From NCBI GenBank assembly GCA_027493055.1, contig JAPUDO010000118.1:54143-118142 (forward strand): a DNA stretch of 64,000 nt. The letters run 5' to 3'. Shown here one piece after another: positions 35,394 through 44,337 of this stretch (within the stretch, counting starts at the first letter, position 1; the number at the start of each line of letters is the position of its first letter). The notes beneath the pieces were generated by a model that was not told the DNA's origin, made no database searches, and worked only from the letters and a program-made list of their open reading frames with translations. The DNA comes from Niabella sp. Lineage in GTDB: Bacteria; Bacteroidota; Bacteroidia; Chitinophagales; Chitinophagaceae. Made by a program: the position numbers and the translations under genes.

Positions 35394-35499
35394 TTTTAAC
35401 CGGCCGGAGGTGCCGGAAAACTGTAGAGATATCCTAATCATTTAATTTTTTTATATTGGTTCGTGTTTTACACGGGCCATTTTTCATAATAATAACAGG

Positions 35500-36651
35500 A
35501 TGCAGCATCTTCCTTCTTCAATACCGCATATTAATCGTTTCCGCTCTCATCTTAATACAGCGGTTTCAATTGTTGAGCTGTATAAGGGGGAAGTACCATT
35601 TGTTCATTTTATTAAAAAATATTTTTCTGCCCATAAAAAGTTTGGAAGCAAAGACCGCCGTGAGATAACAGCGCTGTGCTATTGTTTCTTCCGGCTTGGA
35701 AGATCATATCCGTGGCTTTCTGCAGAACAGAAAATGATTAAAGGCTACCAGCTTTCAAAAGAAGTGTGGCCTGCTGAATGGACAGACTTTTTTGCTGCCT
35801 GTAATTTACCTGGAGAACCGCCCCGGGACATATTCCCTTTCAAAAGTGATATAAGTACAGGTATTGACAGGGAGGCATTTGAACAATCTCATCTCATTCA
35901 GCCGGATCTTTTTTTGCGTATCAGGCCAGGTTATGAACAGGCAGTAGCCACTAAGCTGCGGTCAGCAAATATTGATTTTGAAATAGCCGGCAAAATGGTC
36001 CGTTTACCTAATGGTACTAAAACAGTCGATATAATAACGGTAAATAAAGAAGTGGTGGTGCAGGACCTGAATTCTCAAAACGTAGGCATGCTCCTGCAAG
36101 AGAGCCGGTCTCAGATCTTAAATTCCGGGCCGGCAATTGATGTTTGGGATTGTTGTGCTGCAAGCGGTGGAAAATCCATCCTGGTTAAAGATATTTTCCC
36201 GCATATTCTATTAACGGTATCTGATATAAGGCCTTCCATCATTTTTAATTTAAAAACGCGTTTTGCTGCGGCCGGGATAAAGAATTATAGCGCTTTTGTT
36301 GCTGATGCCGCAACGGCTTCACCCCGCAAGAGGTTTGATCTCATCATTGCGGATGTGCCATGCAGTGGCAGTGGTACATGGGCCCGAACTCCTGAGCAGC
36401 TATCTTTTTTTGAAGAAACCCGGGTAGATGATTATGCCGTTTTGCAGGGGACTATTGTAACTAATGCCATCCGGTATTTAAAGCCGGGCGGTTATCTGCT
36501 TTACATTACCTGTTCTGTGTTTCAAAAAGAAAATGAACAGCGTGTGGGTGAACTGCAGGAAAAGGGTATGCAGGTGGTACAACAGGAAATTTTAACGGGG
36601 TACAGTAATAAGGCTGATACTATGTTTGCTGCCTTATTAAGGCTGTGCTGA
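35500..36651 (+). CDS. RsmB/NOP-family RNA 5-methylcytosine methyltransferase
   Basis: 383 residues. The N-terminal part (SKDRREITALCYCFFRLGR) resembles the NusB-like RNA-binding region of RsmB. The SAM-binding motif is DVWDCCAASGGKSILV (about 213), motif IV DVPCSGSGTWARTPE has the base-release Cys and motif VI YITCSVFQKENE the nucleophilic Cys. It probably methylates cytosine in 16S rRNA. Sequence similarity to true RsmB is moderate, so tRNA or another rRNA site is possible. Converges on the receiver gene with 13 bases between stops. Confidence 0.85.
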   Translation: MQHLPSSIPHINRFRSHLNTAVSIVELYKGEVPFVHFIKKYFSAHKKFGSKDRREITALCYCFFRLGRSYPWLSAEQKMIKGYQLSKEVWPAEWTDFFAACNLPGEPPRDIFPFKSDISTGIDREAFEQSHLIQPDLFLRIRPGYEQAVATKLRSANIDFEIAGKMVRLPNGTKTVDIITVNKEVVVQDLNSQNVGMLLQESRSQILNSGPAIDVWDCCAASGGKSILVKDIFPHILLTVSDIRPSIIFNLKTRFAAAGIKNYSAFVADAATASPRKRFDLIIADVPCSGSGTWARTPEQLSFFEETRVDDYAVLQGTIVTNAIRYLKPGGYLLYITCSVFQKENEQRVGELQEKGMQVVQQEILTGYSNKADTMFAALLRLC

Positions 36652-36664
36652 AAAGGGTCCGGGA

Positions 36665-37066
36665 TCAGGGCGCTTCTGCAATTTGTTTAATAATATCAAG
36701 GGTAAGAGGTTTAGTAATATATGCTTTGATCTGGGGGTAGGAGGCTGTTTTGTTTTTGTCTTCCTGGGCTATGGAAGAGCTTACCGTGTACACATCAATA
36801 CCTTTGGTTTTTGTTTCAGGTAATTTTATAAATTCGTCCATAAAGCCCCAGCCATTTAGTATAGGCATTTCAATATCCAGGAGAATGATATCGGGCATGG
36901 GAACATCATTACTTTCAATTCTCTTTTTGAGCTGTTGAAGGGCATCAAGGCCATTTTCAGCAAATGCTACATTAAACATATCCCCGCTTCTTTCAAACAG
37001 TTTTCTTGCTATCAGTTTAAAAACAGGATCGTCATCTACAACAAGTATGTTTTTTTGCTTCGTCAT
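36665..37066 (-). CDS. single-domain response regulator
   Basis: 133 residues, only a CheY-like receiver: acidic pair VVDDDPVFK, phospho-acceptor Asp in IILLDIEMPILNGWGF (about 66), Thr/Ser in YTVSSS and Lys in YITKPLT. Its start overlaps the upstream kinase's stop by four bases, so it is very likely the kinase's phosphorylation partner. It has no output domain and must act by protein contact or relay. Confidence 0.92.
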   Translation of the reverse strand: MTKQKNILVVDDDPVFKLIARKLFERSGDMFNVAFAENGLDALQQLKKRIESNDVPMPDIILLDIEMPILNGWGFMDEFIKLPETKTKGIDVYTVSSSIAQEDKNKTASYPQIKAYITKPLTLDIIKQIAEAP

Positions 37067-39501
37067 TTAAAATAAATTTTAAAGGTTGTGCCTGCATTCA
37101 CAGTACTTTCTACTGTGATTTTTCCTCCCATAGCTTCTATCTGCCTTTTTGTGATATAAAGACCAACACCTTTAGAGTCCGGGTTATGTGTAAACGTTTT
37201 AAAAAGCCCAAATAAGGTATGACCATTTTTTTCAAGATCAATACCAATTCCATTATCGCTGATGGCAAGTAGTTTTCGGGATTCATTTTCGCTGTAGGTA
37301 ATACTTATTAAAGGGCAAATGCCGGGTTTAGAATATTTGAGGCTATTTGATATCAAATTTAGTAAAATACTTTCTATATACGCCTTATTATAATAAATTG
37401 TTGCGTTTTGCGGAATTATATTTAATATAACAGCATCTTTATGTTTTATCTTGTTGCTTAATATATTGATGGTTCTGTCCGCTACAGCTTTAAGGTTGAT
37501 ATGTTGCTGTGTTATGTTCAGGTCTGAATGGATGCTTATCACATCGTTAAGTCCCTCAATAGTATTGTTCAGAATATTTACAACTTTATGCAGGTGTGCT
37601 ATAAGTTCGATTTTCTCGTCTACTGACGTGGTAGATAATATAAGATCGCTTAATGACTGGATATTACTGGTGTGGGATCTTAAATTGTGCGATACGATAT
37701 AAGAAAAATCAAGAAGCCTTTTGTTTTGTGAGTCAAGAATCTCCATAGATCTCTTCAGATCCTCTTTTGACTTTTTCAGATCGGTAACATCTACTGTAGT
37801 TAGGATCACCTGGTCATAATGTTCTTCATGGCCTGGAATCACCTGCCACGACAGGACGGAATAACGGAGCTCTCCTTCGGCAGTGCGAAAGGTGCTTTCA
37901 GATTTGAACTGATGCTTACCGCTGCAAATAGCCGCCAGTATATATTTAACAGTTGTTACAGTGGGCTGCTGGGATATATATTGTGAAAGATTCTGAAGCA
38001 ATTCTTCTTTGCTGCCTAATTTATATTGCCTGAAACATTCATCATTGACTGATTTTACTTTTACTAAACGGGCATACTGGGGAAGCTGGTCGGGACATTT
38101 ATTAAAGTACTCAATAATATCTTTTTCCGGTTTACCTGACAGGCCATTTTCAGAAAGCAGCTTTACCACATCCGAGAAATCTTCTTCCCAGAGTGCAACG
38201 GGAGATTCATTAAACAAATGCCTGTATTTCCTCTCCGACACTTTTAGCTTTTGCTCTGCAATCAGCTTCTCGGTAATATCTTCTGCTATTACCACATATT
38301 TCTCCTTACGCTCGGCAGTTGAGGGCAGGGCAAATAGTTTATAATTGATCCATAGCTCTTTTCCCTCTTTGTTTATATGTTTATATCTGCCTGATATGGG
38401 TTGGGTAAGATCATCAGGAGGGCCCCCTGCGGTATATGTGATAGCATTCAATATTTGTTTTACAGGGTGTTGCGATGCATCAGGAGAAGGCTTTTCCAGG
38501 TCAAAGAAACTGATGAACCTGTTGTTAGCGCTGGATAATATACCATCATTATTAACGAGGGCAAAACCGATAGGCGCATTATCAAAAATTGCTTTGAAAT
38601 CTTTTTCTGCATCAGCAATCTGTCTGTCTTTTTGAGAAATAAGATTTTTAAGCCTCAGTGTTCTCTCTAATCTTTTCCTGATTATTATAGCTATTATTAT
38701 TGATCCCAGCAGGGAAAGAATAGCAGGCAGCAGGAAGATCCTTACCCCCGATCCTTTATTAGAAATGTAAAACCTCCAGTTAATATAGGGTACATCTTCA
38801 TCAACAGTTGTTTGTCTTTTACCTGGTCTGTGGCCCAGGAAAAACACTTCTTTTTGATTAAGGTGACTGATATAGGATAGACTATACTGGTATTTAAGCT
38901 GTGGTGTATCTGTGATGCCGGTAGCTTTTAGCAAGTCTTCAAGCTTTATGACAGCGCTTGAAAATCCCCAGAATTCACCATTTATAAAAACAGGCAATCT
39001 TGCGGCAATACACTCCACATTGGCAAAGTTTTTAAAGGGTCCGGCTATTTTTATTTTTTTTGAATGATAGGCTGCCAAAGCACCGGCAACTTCTTCCCCG
39101 CTTCGGGTATTAAGGATGCTCTTATTCAGGGCGGCTTCGTTAGTTGCGGGGTAAGTATATTTTATAATGCCTCCTGGAATAAGTGATATATTACTGAGCC
39201 GCGGATTATTTTTCAGTACTTCTTTTGCCGTTTCTTCAAAATGATGCACTTCGCCGTTATTATCAATAATTCTTGCAATAGCAGCAAGTCCGCTATACAT
39301 ATCTTCAAAGAAGAGATTGAGCTCTTCATTGACCCTTTTCATTTCAGCAGAAAGTTCCAGCCGGGCATGGGTAGTAATGATGTTTCTGCGTTGCTCAATG
39401 ATTAATATAGAGGTTACAAAAACCACTACAGCAGCTAAAATGCTGATCAGCAACGGAGATTTACTTAAAATATTTTGATTATCGGATATCCTGTCTCTCA
39501 T
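37063..39501 (-). CDS. CHASE/PAS membrane sensor histidine kinase
   Basis: 812 residues. A first membrane helix (about 17-34, LISILAAVVVFVTSILII), a periplasmic CHASE-like domain (SLIPGGIIKYTYPATNEAAL, about 95-230), a second helix (IFLLPAILSLLGSIIIAIII, about 255-275), two PAS/PAC regions (FKAIFDNAPIGFALVNNDG; FNESPVALWEEDF), then the kinase core: H-box DFSYIVSHNLRSHTSNI (His about 603), N-box LLNLISNSLKYS, G1 LAISDNGIGID, F-box LFGLFKTFTH and G2 KGVGLYITKRQIEAMGG. It senses an unknown small ligand and signals to the overlapping receiver protein. Confidence 0.92.
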   Translation of the reverse strand: MRDRISDNQNILSKSPLLISILAAVVVFVTSILIIEQRRNIITTHARLELSAEMKRVNEELNLFFEDMYSGLAAIARIIDNNGEVHHFEETAKEVLKNNPRLSNISLIPGGIIKYTYPATNEAALNKSILNTRSGEEVAGALAAYHSKKIKIAGPFKNFANVECIAARLPVFINGEFWGFSSAVIKLEDLLKATGITDTPQLKYQYSLSYISHLNQKEVFFLGHRPGKRQTTVDEDVPYINWRFYISNKGSGVRIFLLPAILSLLGSIIIAIIIRKRLERTLRLKNLISQKDRQIADAEKDFKAIFDNAPIGFALVNNDGILSSANNRFISFFDLEKPSPDASQHPVKQILNAITYTAGGPPDDLTQPISGRYKHINKEGKELWINYKLFALPSTAERKEKYVVIAEDITEKLIAEQKLKVSERKYRHLFNESPVALWEEDFSDVVKLLSENGLSGKPEKDIIEYFNKCPDQLPQYARLVKVKSVNDECFRQYKLGSKEELLQNLSQYISQQPTVTTVKYILAAICSGKHQFKSESTFRTAEGELRYSVLSWQVIPGHEEHYDQVILTTVDVTDLKKSKEDLKRSMEILDSQNKRLLDFSYIVSHNLRSHTSNIQSLSDLILSTTSVDEKIELIAHLHKVVNILNNTIEGLNDVISIHSDLNITQQHINLKAVADRTINILSNKIKHKDAVILNIIPQNATIYYNKAYIESILLNLISNSLKYSKPGICPLISITYSENESRKLLAISDNGIGIDLEKNGHTLFGLFKTFTHNPDSKGVGLYITKRQIEAMGGKITVESTVNAGTTFKIYFK

Positions 39502-39630
39502 ATAACGTTAATAAAATACTTAACAGACAGTACATACCCGGGATAATATACTATAGAAGCTCATAAATGTACAGAAGGCTGATACGGCAACAAATATAGG
39601 GGCATTATTCAAATCTTGTTATAATCCTTC

Positions 39631-39638
39631 TATATTTG
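39631..39638 (+). promoter_or_regulatory. -7 box of prfB
   Basis: TATATTTG fits TAnnTTTG and ends six bases before the prfB ATG at 39645, predicting a transcript that starts at or next to the start codon, as for menG and the cytochrome gene. Confidence 0.4.
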
Positions 39639-39644
39639 CAATAT

Positions 39645-40737
39645 ATGACACAGGAAAAATTACAGGATATGCGGTCCCGCGTTCTCGGGATAAGGAGGTT
39701 TCTTTGACGTTGAGAACCGAACGCAAAAAATACAACAGGATAAGCAGCTCTCTTTAAGCCCCGGTTTCTGGGACGATAATAAGCGTGCTACCGAAATTCT
39801 TAAGACTTTAAAAGTGAATGAATACTGGGTAAATCTGTATGAGGAAGCAGACACCACAGTAGAGGACTTTGCTGTTTTATTCGAGTTCTGGAAAGAGGGC
39901 GATGCTACCGAAGCGGAAACGCAGGAAGCGTATGATAAGGCTTTGCTGGTACTGGATGAGGCTGAGTTCAAAAGCACGTTAAATGAACCGGAAGATGAAC
40001 TGCCCGCAGTACTGCAGATTAATTCAGGAGCGGGGGGCACCGAAAGCCAGGACTGGGCCGAAATGATAGCGCGCATGTACCGCATGTATGGTGAAAAGCA
40101 GGGCTGGAAAGTTACAGAGCTGGATTGGCAGTGGGGAGATGGCGCCGGTATTAAAACAGCCACCCTTCAGGTTGATGGTGCGTTTGCTTACGGCTTTTTA
40201 AAAGCAGAAAGCGGGGTGCACCGGCTGGTGCGTATTTCTCCTTTTGACAGTAATGCCCGCAGGCATACTTCCTTTGCATCAGTCTTTGTGTATCCGTTAA
40301 TTGACGATACTATCGAAATAGAAATAAAAGACAGCGAAGTAAAGATGGAAACCGCGCGTAGCGGTGGCGCTGGCGGACAAAACGTAAACAAGGTAGAGAC
40401 CAAAGTAATGCTTACGCACATTCCTACAGGCATTGTGGTTATTTGTCAAACCGAACGTACGCAGCTTGGTAACCGCGAAAAAGCCATGCAGATGCTGAAA
40501 AGCCGTTTGTACGAGGAAGAGCTGCGCAAGCGCGAAGAGCTGAAGAACGCTACCAATGCCAGCAAGAAAAAGATAGAATGGGGCAGCCAGATACGCAGCT
40601 ACGTTTTCCATCCCTATAAAATGATCAAAGACCACCGTACTGATTATGAAGTAGGCAATGTACAACCTGTTATGGACGGAGACCTGGACGGCTTTATCAA
40701 AGCCTACCTGATGGCGGATAAGGAGGGGGAAGTTTAG
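39645..40737 (+). CDS. prfB: peptide chain release factor 2, with programmed +1 frameshift
   Basis: The first 20 codons ([20 protein letters not shown]) run into TGA at 39705; a +1 shift on CTT gives Asp and the frame continues to 40737, for 363 residues in all. RF2 marks are [18 protein letters not shown], the peptide-anticodon region [20 protein letters not shown] and the catalytic GGQ in [18 protein letters not shown]2 ends translation at TGA and TAA; the TGA at codon 21 lets it sense its own shortage. A naive start at the internal ATG 39814 would miss 56 residues. Confidence 0.95.
39693..39708 (+). promoter_or_regulatory. prfB programmed +1 frameshift site
   Basis: AGGAGG (39693-39698), a perfect Shine-Dalgarno-like sequence, lies three bases before CTT, followed by TGA C. 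This is the arrangement of the Escherichia coli prfB site: the anti-SD contact strains the ribosome, peptidyl-tRNA-Leu slips from CTT to TTT, and GAC is read. Confidence 0.93.
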
Positions 40738-40854
40738 TTGATATGTTGGAAAGCTGACAGGTTTAAAGGTTGAGAGGGACCCTCATTAACTGTTAATTCC
40801 CAATTTTCAATACGCAATAATCAATGTATGCCCATTCGGAATAGTAGTGCGAGT

Positions 40855-41253
40855 CTATTTTATTCGTTTCAAAATACCCTTCCGTTTTATAAGATTTTTA
40901 TAATCCCATTGTATCTCCCTCGATTTTTCGAGCCATCGTTTTAAATCTTCGGTGTTGATTTCGTCAACTGATTTGTAAAAGATAGAAGCATCTTTAAATT
41001 TTTCTCCTTTTACATTCAGTTGTTCTTCTTCAAAATCCGCTCCGCTCCAGAACATTAGTCTTATGCCGGGTTTCTGTTTGCTGTAACCAGTTATCGGATT
41101 TCCGTATAAAAACCAAACAGGGTGTCTGTGCCAAACCTTGTTTTCAGCTCCGGGCAGTCCGTCATTAATGATAGTGGCCAGCCGGTCGCAAATGGCTTTA
41201 TCAACCAACGTTTGGCTATCATTATAGGCTTGAGTATTCTTGTTCATAGTCAC
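40855..41253 (-). CDS. DUF1801 (YdhG-like) protein
   Basis: 132 residues. The pattern LATIINDGLPGAENKVWHRH with HPVWFLYGNPITGYSKQKPG and IRLMFWSGADFEEEQL fits the DUF1801 fold, which is SufE/Fra-like; an iron-chaperone role has been proposed for some members. The short start MTMNKN may also be read from the second Met. It begins six bases after the SRPBCC gene's stop and is the last in a minus-strand row of small proteins. Confidence 0.75.
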   Translation of the reverse strand: MTMNKNTQAYNDSQTLVDKAICDRLATIINDGLPGAENKVWHRHPVWFLYGNPITGYSKQKPGIRLMFWSGADFEEEQLNVKGEKFKDASIFYKSVDEINTEDLKRWLEKSREIQWDYKNLIKRKGILKRIK

Positions 41254-41259
41254 GAATTT

Positions 41260-41718
41260 TTAACCTTCAAGCATCGATTTTAATTTGTCCAACGCTTTTG
41301 GCCAGGCCTGATTGAAATAATCGACATAATCATCTGCCATATCAATATCCACTGTAACAGTAGTAATTCCGTTGTTTCCTTCAAAGGTATAATTTTCAAG
41401 TCCGCCTGTCCATTTTTCAACGTCTTCGCCTGTGGTAATTTCGGTATCGCCTTTTATAAACCCGCAGGAACGAATGGAAACAAATTTATTGGGAATGTTT
41501 TCTGCGATTTCGCAAACCATTCCGCCTTTTTCCCCGTTTTCATCCGTTCCGATAAACAGGATCTTTGTTCCCTTTTCCCAGCTTCCTTCAAAAGTGGAAG
41601 TTGGGTTAAATTCGGCTACCCACACTTCGTAAGTTGCTTTGTCGTCCAATCCGAGCATTGCGCTGTAAACCTTTGCAACCGGTGCGTTGATGTCTGTTTT
41701 AAATTGTAACTTTTTCAT
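41260..41718 (-). CDS. SRPBCC (START/Bet v1-like) domain protein
   Basis: 152 residues. The opening LQFKTDINAPVAKVYSAMLG, VWVAEFNPTSTFEGSWEKG, NKFVSIRSCGFIKG and the end YVDYFNQAWPKALDKLKSML fit the polyketide-cyclase/AHSA1-like SRPBCC fold, which binds hydrophobic ligands in a helix-grip pocket. Ligand unknown. It pairs with the DUF1801 gene six bases downstream. Confidence 0.82.
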   Translation of the reverse strand: MKKLQFKTDINAPVAKVYSAMLGLDDKATYEVWVAEFNPTSTFEGSWEKGTKILFIGTDENGEKGGMVCEIAENIPNKFVSIRSCGFIKGDTEITTGEDVEKWTGGLENYTFEGNNGITTVTVDIDMADDYVDYFNQAWPKALDKLKSMLEG

Positions 41719-41811
41719 TGTTGTTTGATTTTGTTATTATTCGGTTGGCATTTTTCGGCATATCCATAAAGAAAATTTCTCAGGTGTGTCCGTCAAAATC
41801 TTCAATATCTC

Positions 41812-42129
41812 GTTGTTTTCTTTTCGTCATATTCTTTAATTTGCTTCTTGGTTGCAAGTCCTCTCCAACTTAATTCAAGAATTTCTTTTAATGGTCGGGC
41901 AAGTGAAAAATTTCTGAATGGCTTTCTAAATATTTATCTCTTATTTCAAAGGCAAGCCGTATTGGAATAAATGCTCCGCTGTCGTGAAGCCGGCACATTA
42001 ATTTCCCACGAACTTTTACAGATGGTGTTTCTTCGTGAGATATACTTTCTTCTGTGCCGGGAAAGTCAGGGCTATATTCTTAACTGTATTAAAGTCTGCA
42101 TAATTAAAGTTTGCTGCTTTATTTTTCAT
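41812..42129 (-). pseudogene. MmcQ/YjbR-like gene remnant
   Basis: No intact ORF covers 41719-42221, but the minus strand still reads as a broken protein. Frame one from the ATG at 42129 gives FNTVKNIALTFP and then loses homology. A second frame continues as GTEESISHEETPSVKVRGKL, MCRLHDSGAFIPIRL and YLESHSEIFHLPDH before a stop at 41888. A third frame gives LKEILELSWRGLATKKQIKE until 41812. In order these resemble an MmcQ/YjbR protein that has lost a middle stretch and the reading frame at least twice. Confidence 0.65.
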
Positions 42130-42221
42130 TGTTAATTCATTTATATGTTTTCATATCAAGTTGATTTTTGTTGCGGTTTCGCCTTACAATAATGATGTTG
42201 GCAGTTCGTTGTTTTTCTTTC

Positions 42222-42773
42222 TCATTCGTTTTTCGGTTGATAATATAAAATTATAGCTCCACTATTAAAGGGTTTAGTTTTAACGAGTTTAAAAATAATC
42301 CTGTCGTTTATGTCTTCAAATAATGATAAACCTTTCCCTTCAACCATTGGATGTATGCACAGCTGAAATTCATCAATCAGGTTAAGTTTCATTAGCTGTA
42401 TAATTAAACTGCGACTACCAACGAAAATATCTTTGCCTGATTGTTGTTTGAGTGCTGAAACAGTTTCTTTTAAATCACGATTTGCTATGGTTGCGCTTTC
42501 CCAATCTACATTTTTAAGCGTGTTGGAAAAAACAACTTTTTGGATTTTGTCAATAGCCATGGCAAAGTCATTCATTGATTTCTCTTCCGATGGATGTTCT
42601 AAAAATGTTCGCCAAAATTCCATGAGCTGATACGTTATTCTGCCGTATAGAATAGCATCACCTTGTTCTAATAACTCTGTATAATGCTGATGTAGTTCCC
42701 CATCCGGAATTCCTGCCGTATGGTCGCAAATACCGTCAAGGGTTGTATTGATTGCTGCGATTATTTTTCTCAT
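42222..42773 (-). CDS. dihydrofolate reductase-family (RibD C-terminal-like) protein
   Basis: 183 residues. MRKIIAAINTTLDGICDHTA, AILYGRITYQLMEFW, KVVFSNTLKNVDWESATI and DIFVGSRSLIIQLMKLNLID with HPMVEGKGLSLFED are typical of the YwjB/YyaP-like group in the RibD_C/DHFR superfamily. These bind NADPH; the substrate is usually unknown, and this is not a folA-type enzyme. It lies in the run of small minus-strand genes, between two broken ones. Confidence 0.85.
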   Translation of the reverse strand: MRKIIAAINTTLDGICDHTAGIPDGELHQHYTELLEQGDAILYGRITYQLMEFWRTFLEHPSEEKSMNDFAMAIDKIQKVVFSNTLKNVDWESATIANRDLKETVSALKQQSGKDIFVGSRSLIIQLMKLNLIDEFQLCIHPMVEGKGLSLFEDINDRIIFKLVKTKPFNSGAIILYYQPKNE

Positions 42774-42831
42774 ATCTCACTTTTTTGCTTTTCGAGATTC
42801 AAGTCAATAAAGTTTGTCCATTTATAAAATA

Positions 42832-43284
42832 TTACTGCTTTGCTATTTTAAACGGGCTTCCTTTACCTGTTTCCAAAAACAATTTCAGGCTATCAGTAAA
42901 TTGTTGCCAACCATTTATACATATCTCGTAGCATTCAATATCGGGGTGTAAGCCAATATGTATAAGTTGTAATTCGGTGCTATTTTCCTGTTGTGTTATT
43001 TCCCAAACAATGGTAGTTCCTATCCATTCTGTTTGATTTTTTTAATCCGGAATGGCGATCAATGAATCTATGACAGACCAAACGACTTTTAAACAGGCAG
43101 ATAATTCCTGCACTTGCACTGTTTTGTAAACGCTTTCTCCAAAACGCACCGTAAATGTTTCATTTTGGTTGTTTGCCAAACCCTCAAACATTTCAGTCCA
43201 CCAAAGCGGAATTCCCGTGGTCAATGCCTTGAATACTTTATCTGCCATAGTATTTAGCTTAATTATGTTATGGTAATTTTCCAT
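42832..43284 (-). pseudogene. SRPBCC/AHSA1-like gene with one in-frame stop
   Basis: The first 80 codons read MENYHNIIKLNTMADKVFKA, PLWWTEMFEG and VWSVIDSLIAIPD, then TAA at 43042-43044. The same frame goes on with KNQTEWIGTTIVWEI, LQLIHIGLHPDIECY and GWQQFTDSLKLFLETGKG to a stop at 42832. Both halves join into one normal START/AHSA1-like domain (about 150 residues), so a single base change, for example TTA to TAA, would explain the break. It may be a recent nonsense mutation, readthrough, or a sequence error. It sits six bases downstream of the cupin gene. Confidence 0.75.
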
Positions 43285-43289
43285 ACAAT

Positions 43290-43706
43290 TTATTTTGAAC
43301 CTGGATTTTCCTCAAACCATTTTACAATTGCAGGCATATTTCTCTCAAAACCTCCCGGTATAAAAAAATTAAGCACACCCGCTTTTTCATTTGTGTTATT
43401 GGCAAAATCATGAATGGTTTTTGCAGGAATTCTGATAAACGTTCCTTTCTTCACGTCCACCCATTTGTCACCAACTAAAAAAGAAGTTGTGCCTTCTAAT
43501 CCATAAAATACTTCATCATTCTCTTCGTGCTGATGTGCTCCGGGTCCTTCGGAATTTGGTTCCAGCCACCATTCAGAAACGCTGTATTTTTCGTTGGTTT
43601 CGTTTTCGTCTGCCTTGAAAATGGCTGTCATTGTTCCACAGTTGTATGATCTTCCCTGCCCGGGAGAAAGTATCAAAGGATCACTAAAGTTGTTTTTATG
43701 TTTCAT
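43290..43706 (-). CDS. cupin-domain protein
   Basis: 138 residues from the ATG at 43706; a more distal ATG adds 18 residues with no cupin character. The two cupin motifs are visible: PGAHQHEENDEVFYGLEG (His-x-His and Glu, metal ligands) and WVDVKKGTFIRIPAKTIHDF with the distal His. Small cupins act as isomerases, dioxygenases or binding proteins; the sequence gives no substrate. First gene of the minus-strand run of small proteins. Confidence 0.82.
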   Translation of the reverse strand: MKHKNNFSDPLILSPGQGRSYNCGTMTAIFKADENETNEKYSVSEWWLEPNSEGPGAHQHEENDEVFYGLEGTTSFLVGDKWVDVKKGTFIRIPAKTIHDFANNTNEKAGVLNFFIPGGFERNMPAIVKWFEENPGSK

Positions 43707-44337
43707 AATCAGCTTTTCTATAAGCAATTTATAAAGGAATATTCTATAACGATTTGCCATATGGCAAGAAAATGCTATTTACATCTACATTTTGTAGTAT
43801 GGCTAAAATTCATAGTATAGGAACGTTGAGCATTGATAGCACTGTATTGTGCTGTAATTCTGTTAATACGGTCAGTTCCTGGAGAGCAAAGAATAACTAC
43901 AGTGGGTTTTCCTGGATGAAATCAAAAACAGCAGGAGAAAATGTTGCAATTTCAAAGTTTGTGCTTCTACAGACAAATGATACAGTATAATCAGCGGAAA
44001 GACAACAAAGCAAGGACAGGTAAAGGCTAAAAATAAACGATATATCGATGATGTATATACTTTCTACTGTTATGTAAGTGGTAAAAATTCAATTTTTTAT
44101 AGTGGGAGAGCAACGGAGCAGTAAAAACTTGAATATGACCTTTGTCTATAGGTATTGTGAGTGGGTAATGATTTTTAGCCAGGCTTTTCTGGGCTATTGT
44201 TTTTTTGAATTTCTTGTTGTAGATCTGATAGCCTTTTAAGGAAGTGTCACATTCATAATTTTAATGTATAAAAACGAGTTTCGCTTTTTGATAAATGGCA
44301 AAACATTCAGGCGGTGGTTAATCTGTCAACCTTGAAC
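43707..44337. other. intergenic region with no recognised gene
   Basis: About 630 bases between the cupin start and the beta-mannosidase stop. A 78-codon plus-strand frame (43754-43990) has a Ser/Asn/Thr-rich composition but no start context or family pattern and is not called. No hairpin terminator, repeat copy or conserved fragment was recognised. Confidence 0.5.

Noticed and set aside
35400-35420. GC-rich inverted sequence after sucB as a terminator
   Set aside because: The stem is short and imperfect and is followed by AAAAC, not by a T-run.
39814-40737. prfB starting at the internal ATG
   Set aside because: The upstream frame, the AGGAGG-CTT-TGA-C site and RF2 length show that the gene starts at 39645 with a +1 frameshift.
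43754-43990. Plus-strand 78-codon frame after the cupin gene
   Set aside because: Ser/Asn-rich, no recognised motif, no promoter or ribosome-binding context, overlaps the cupin leader.
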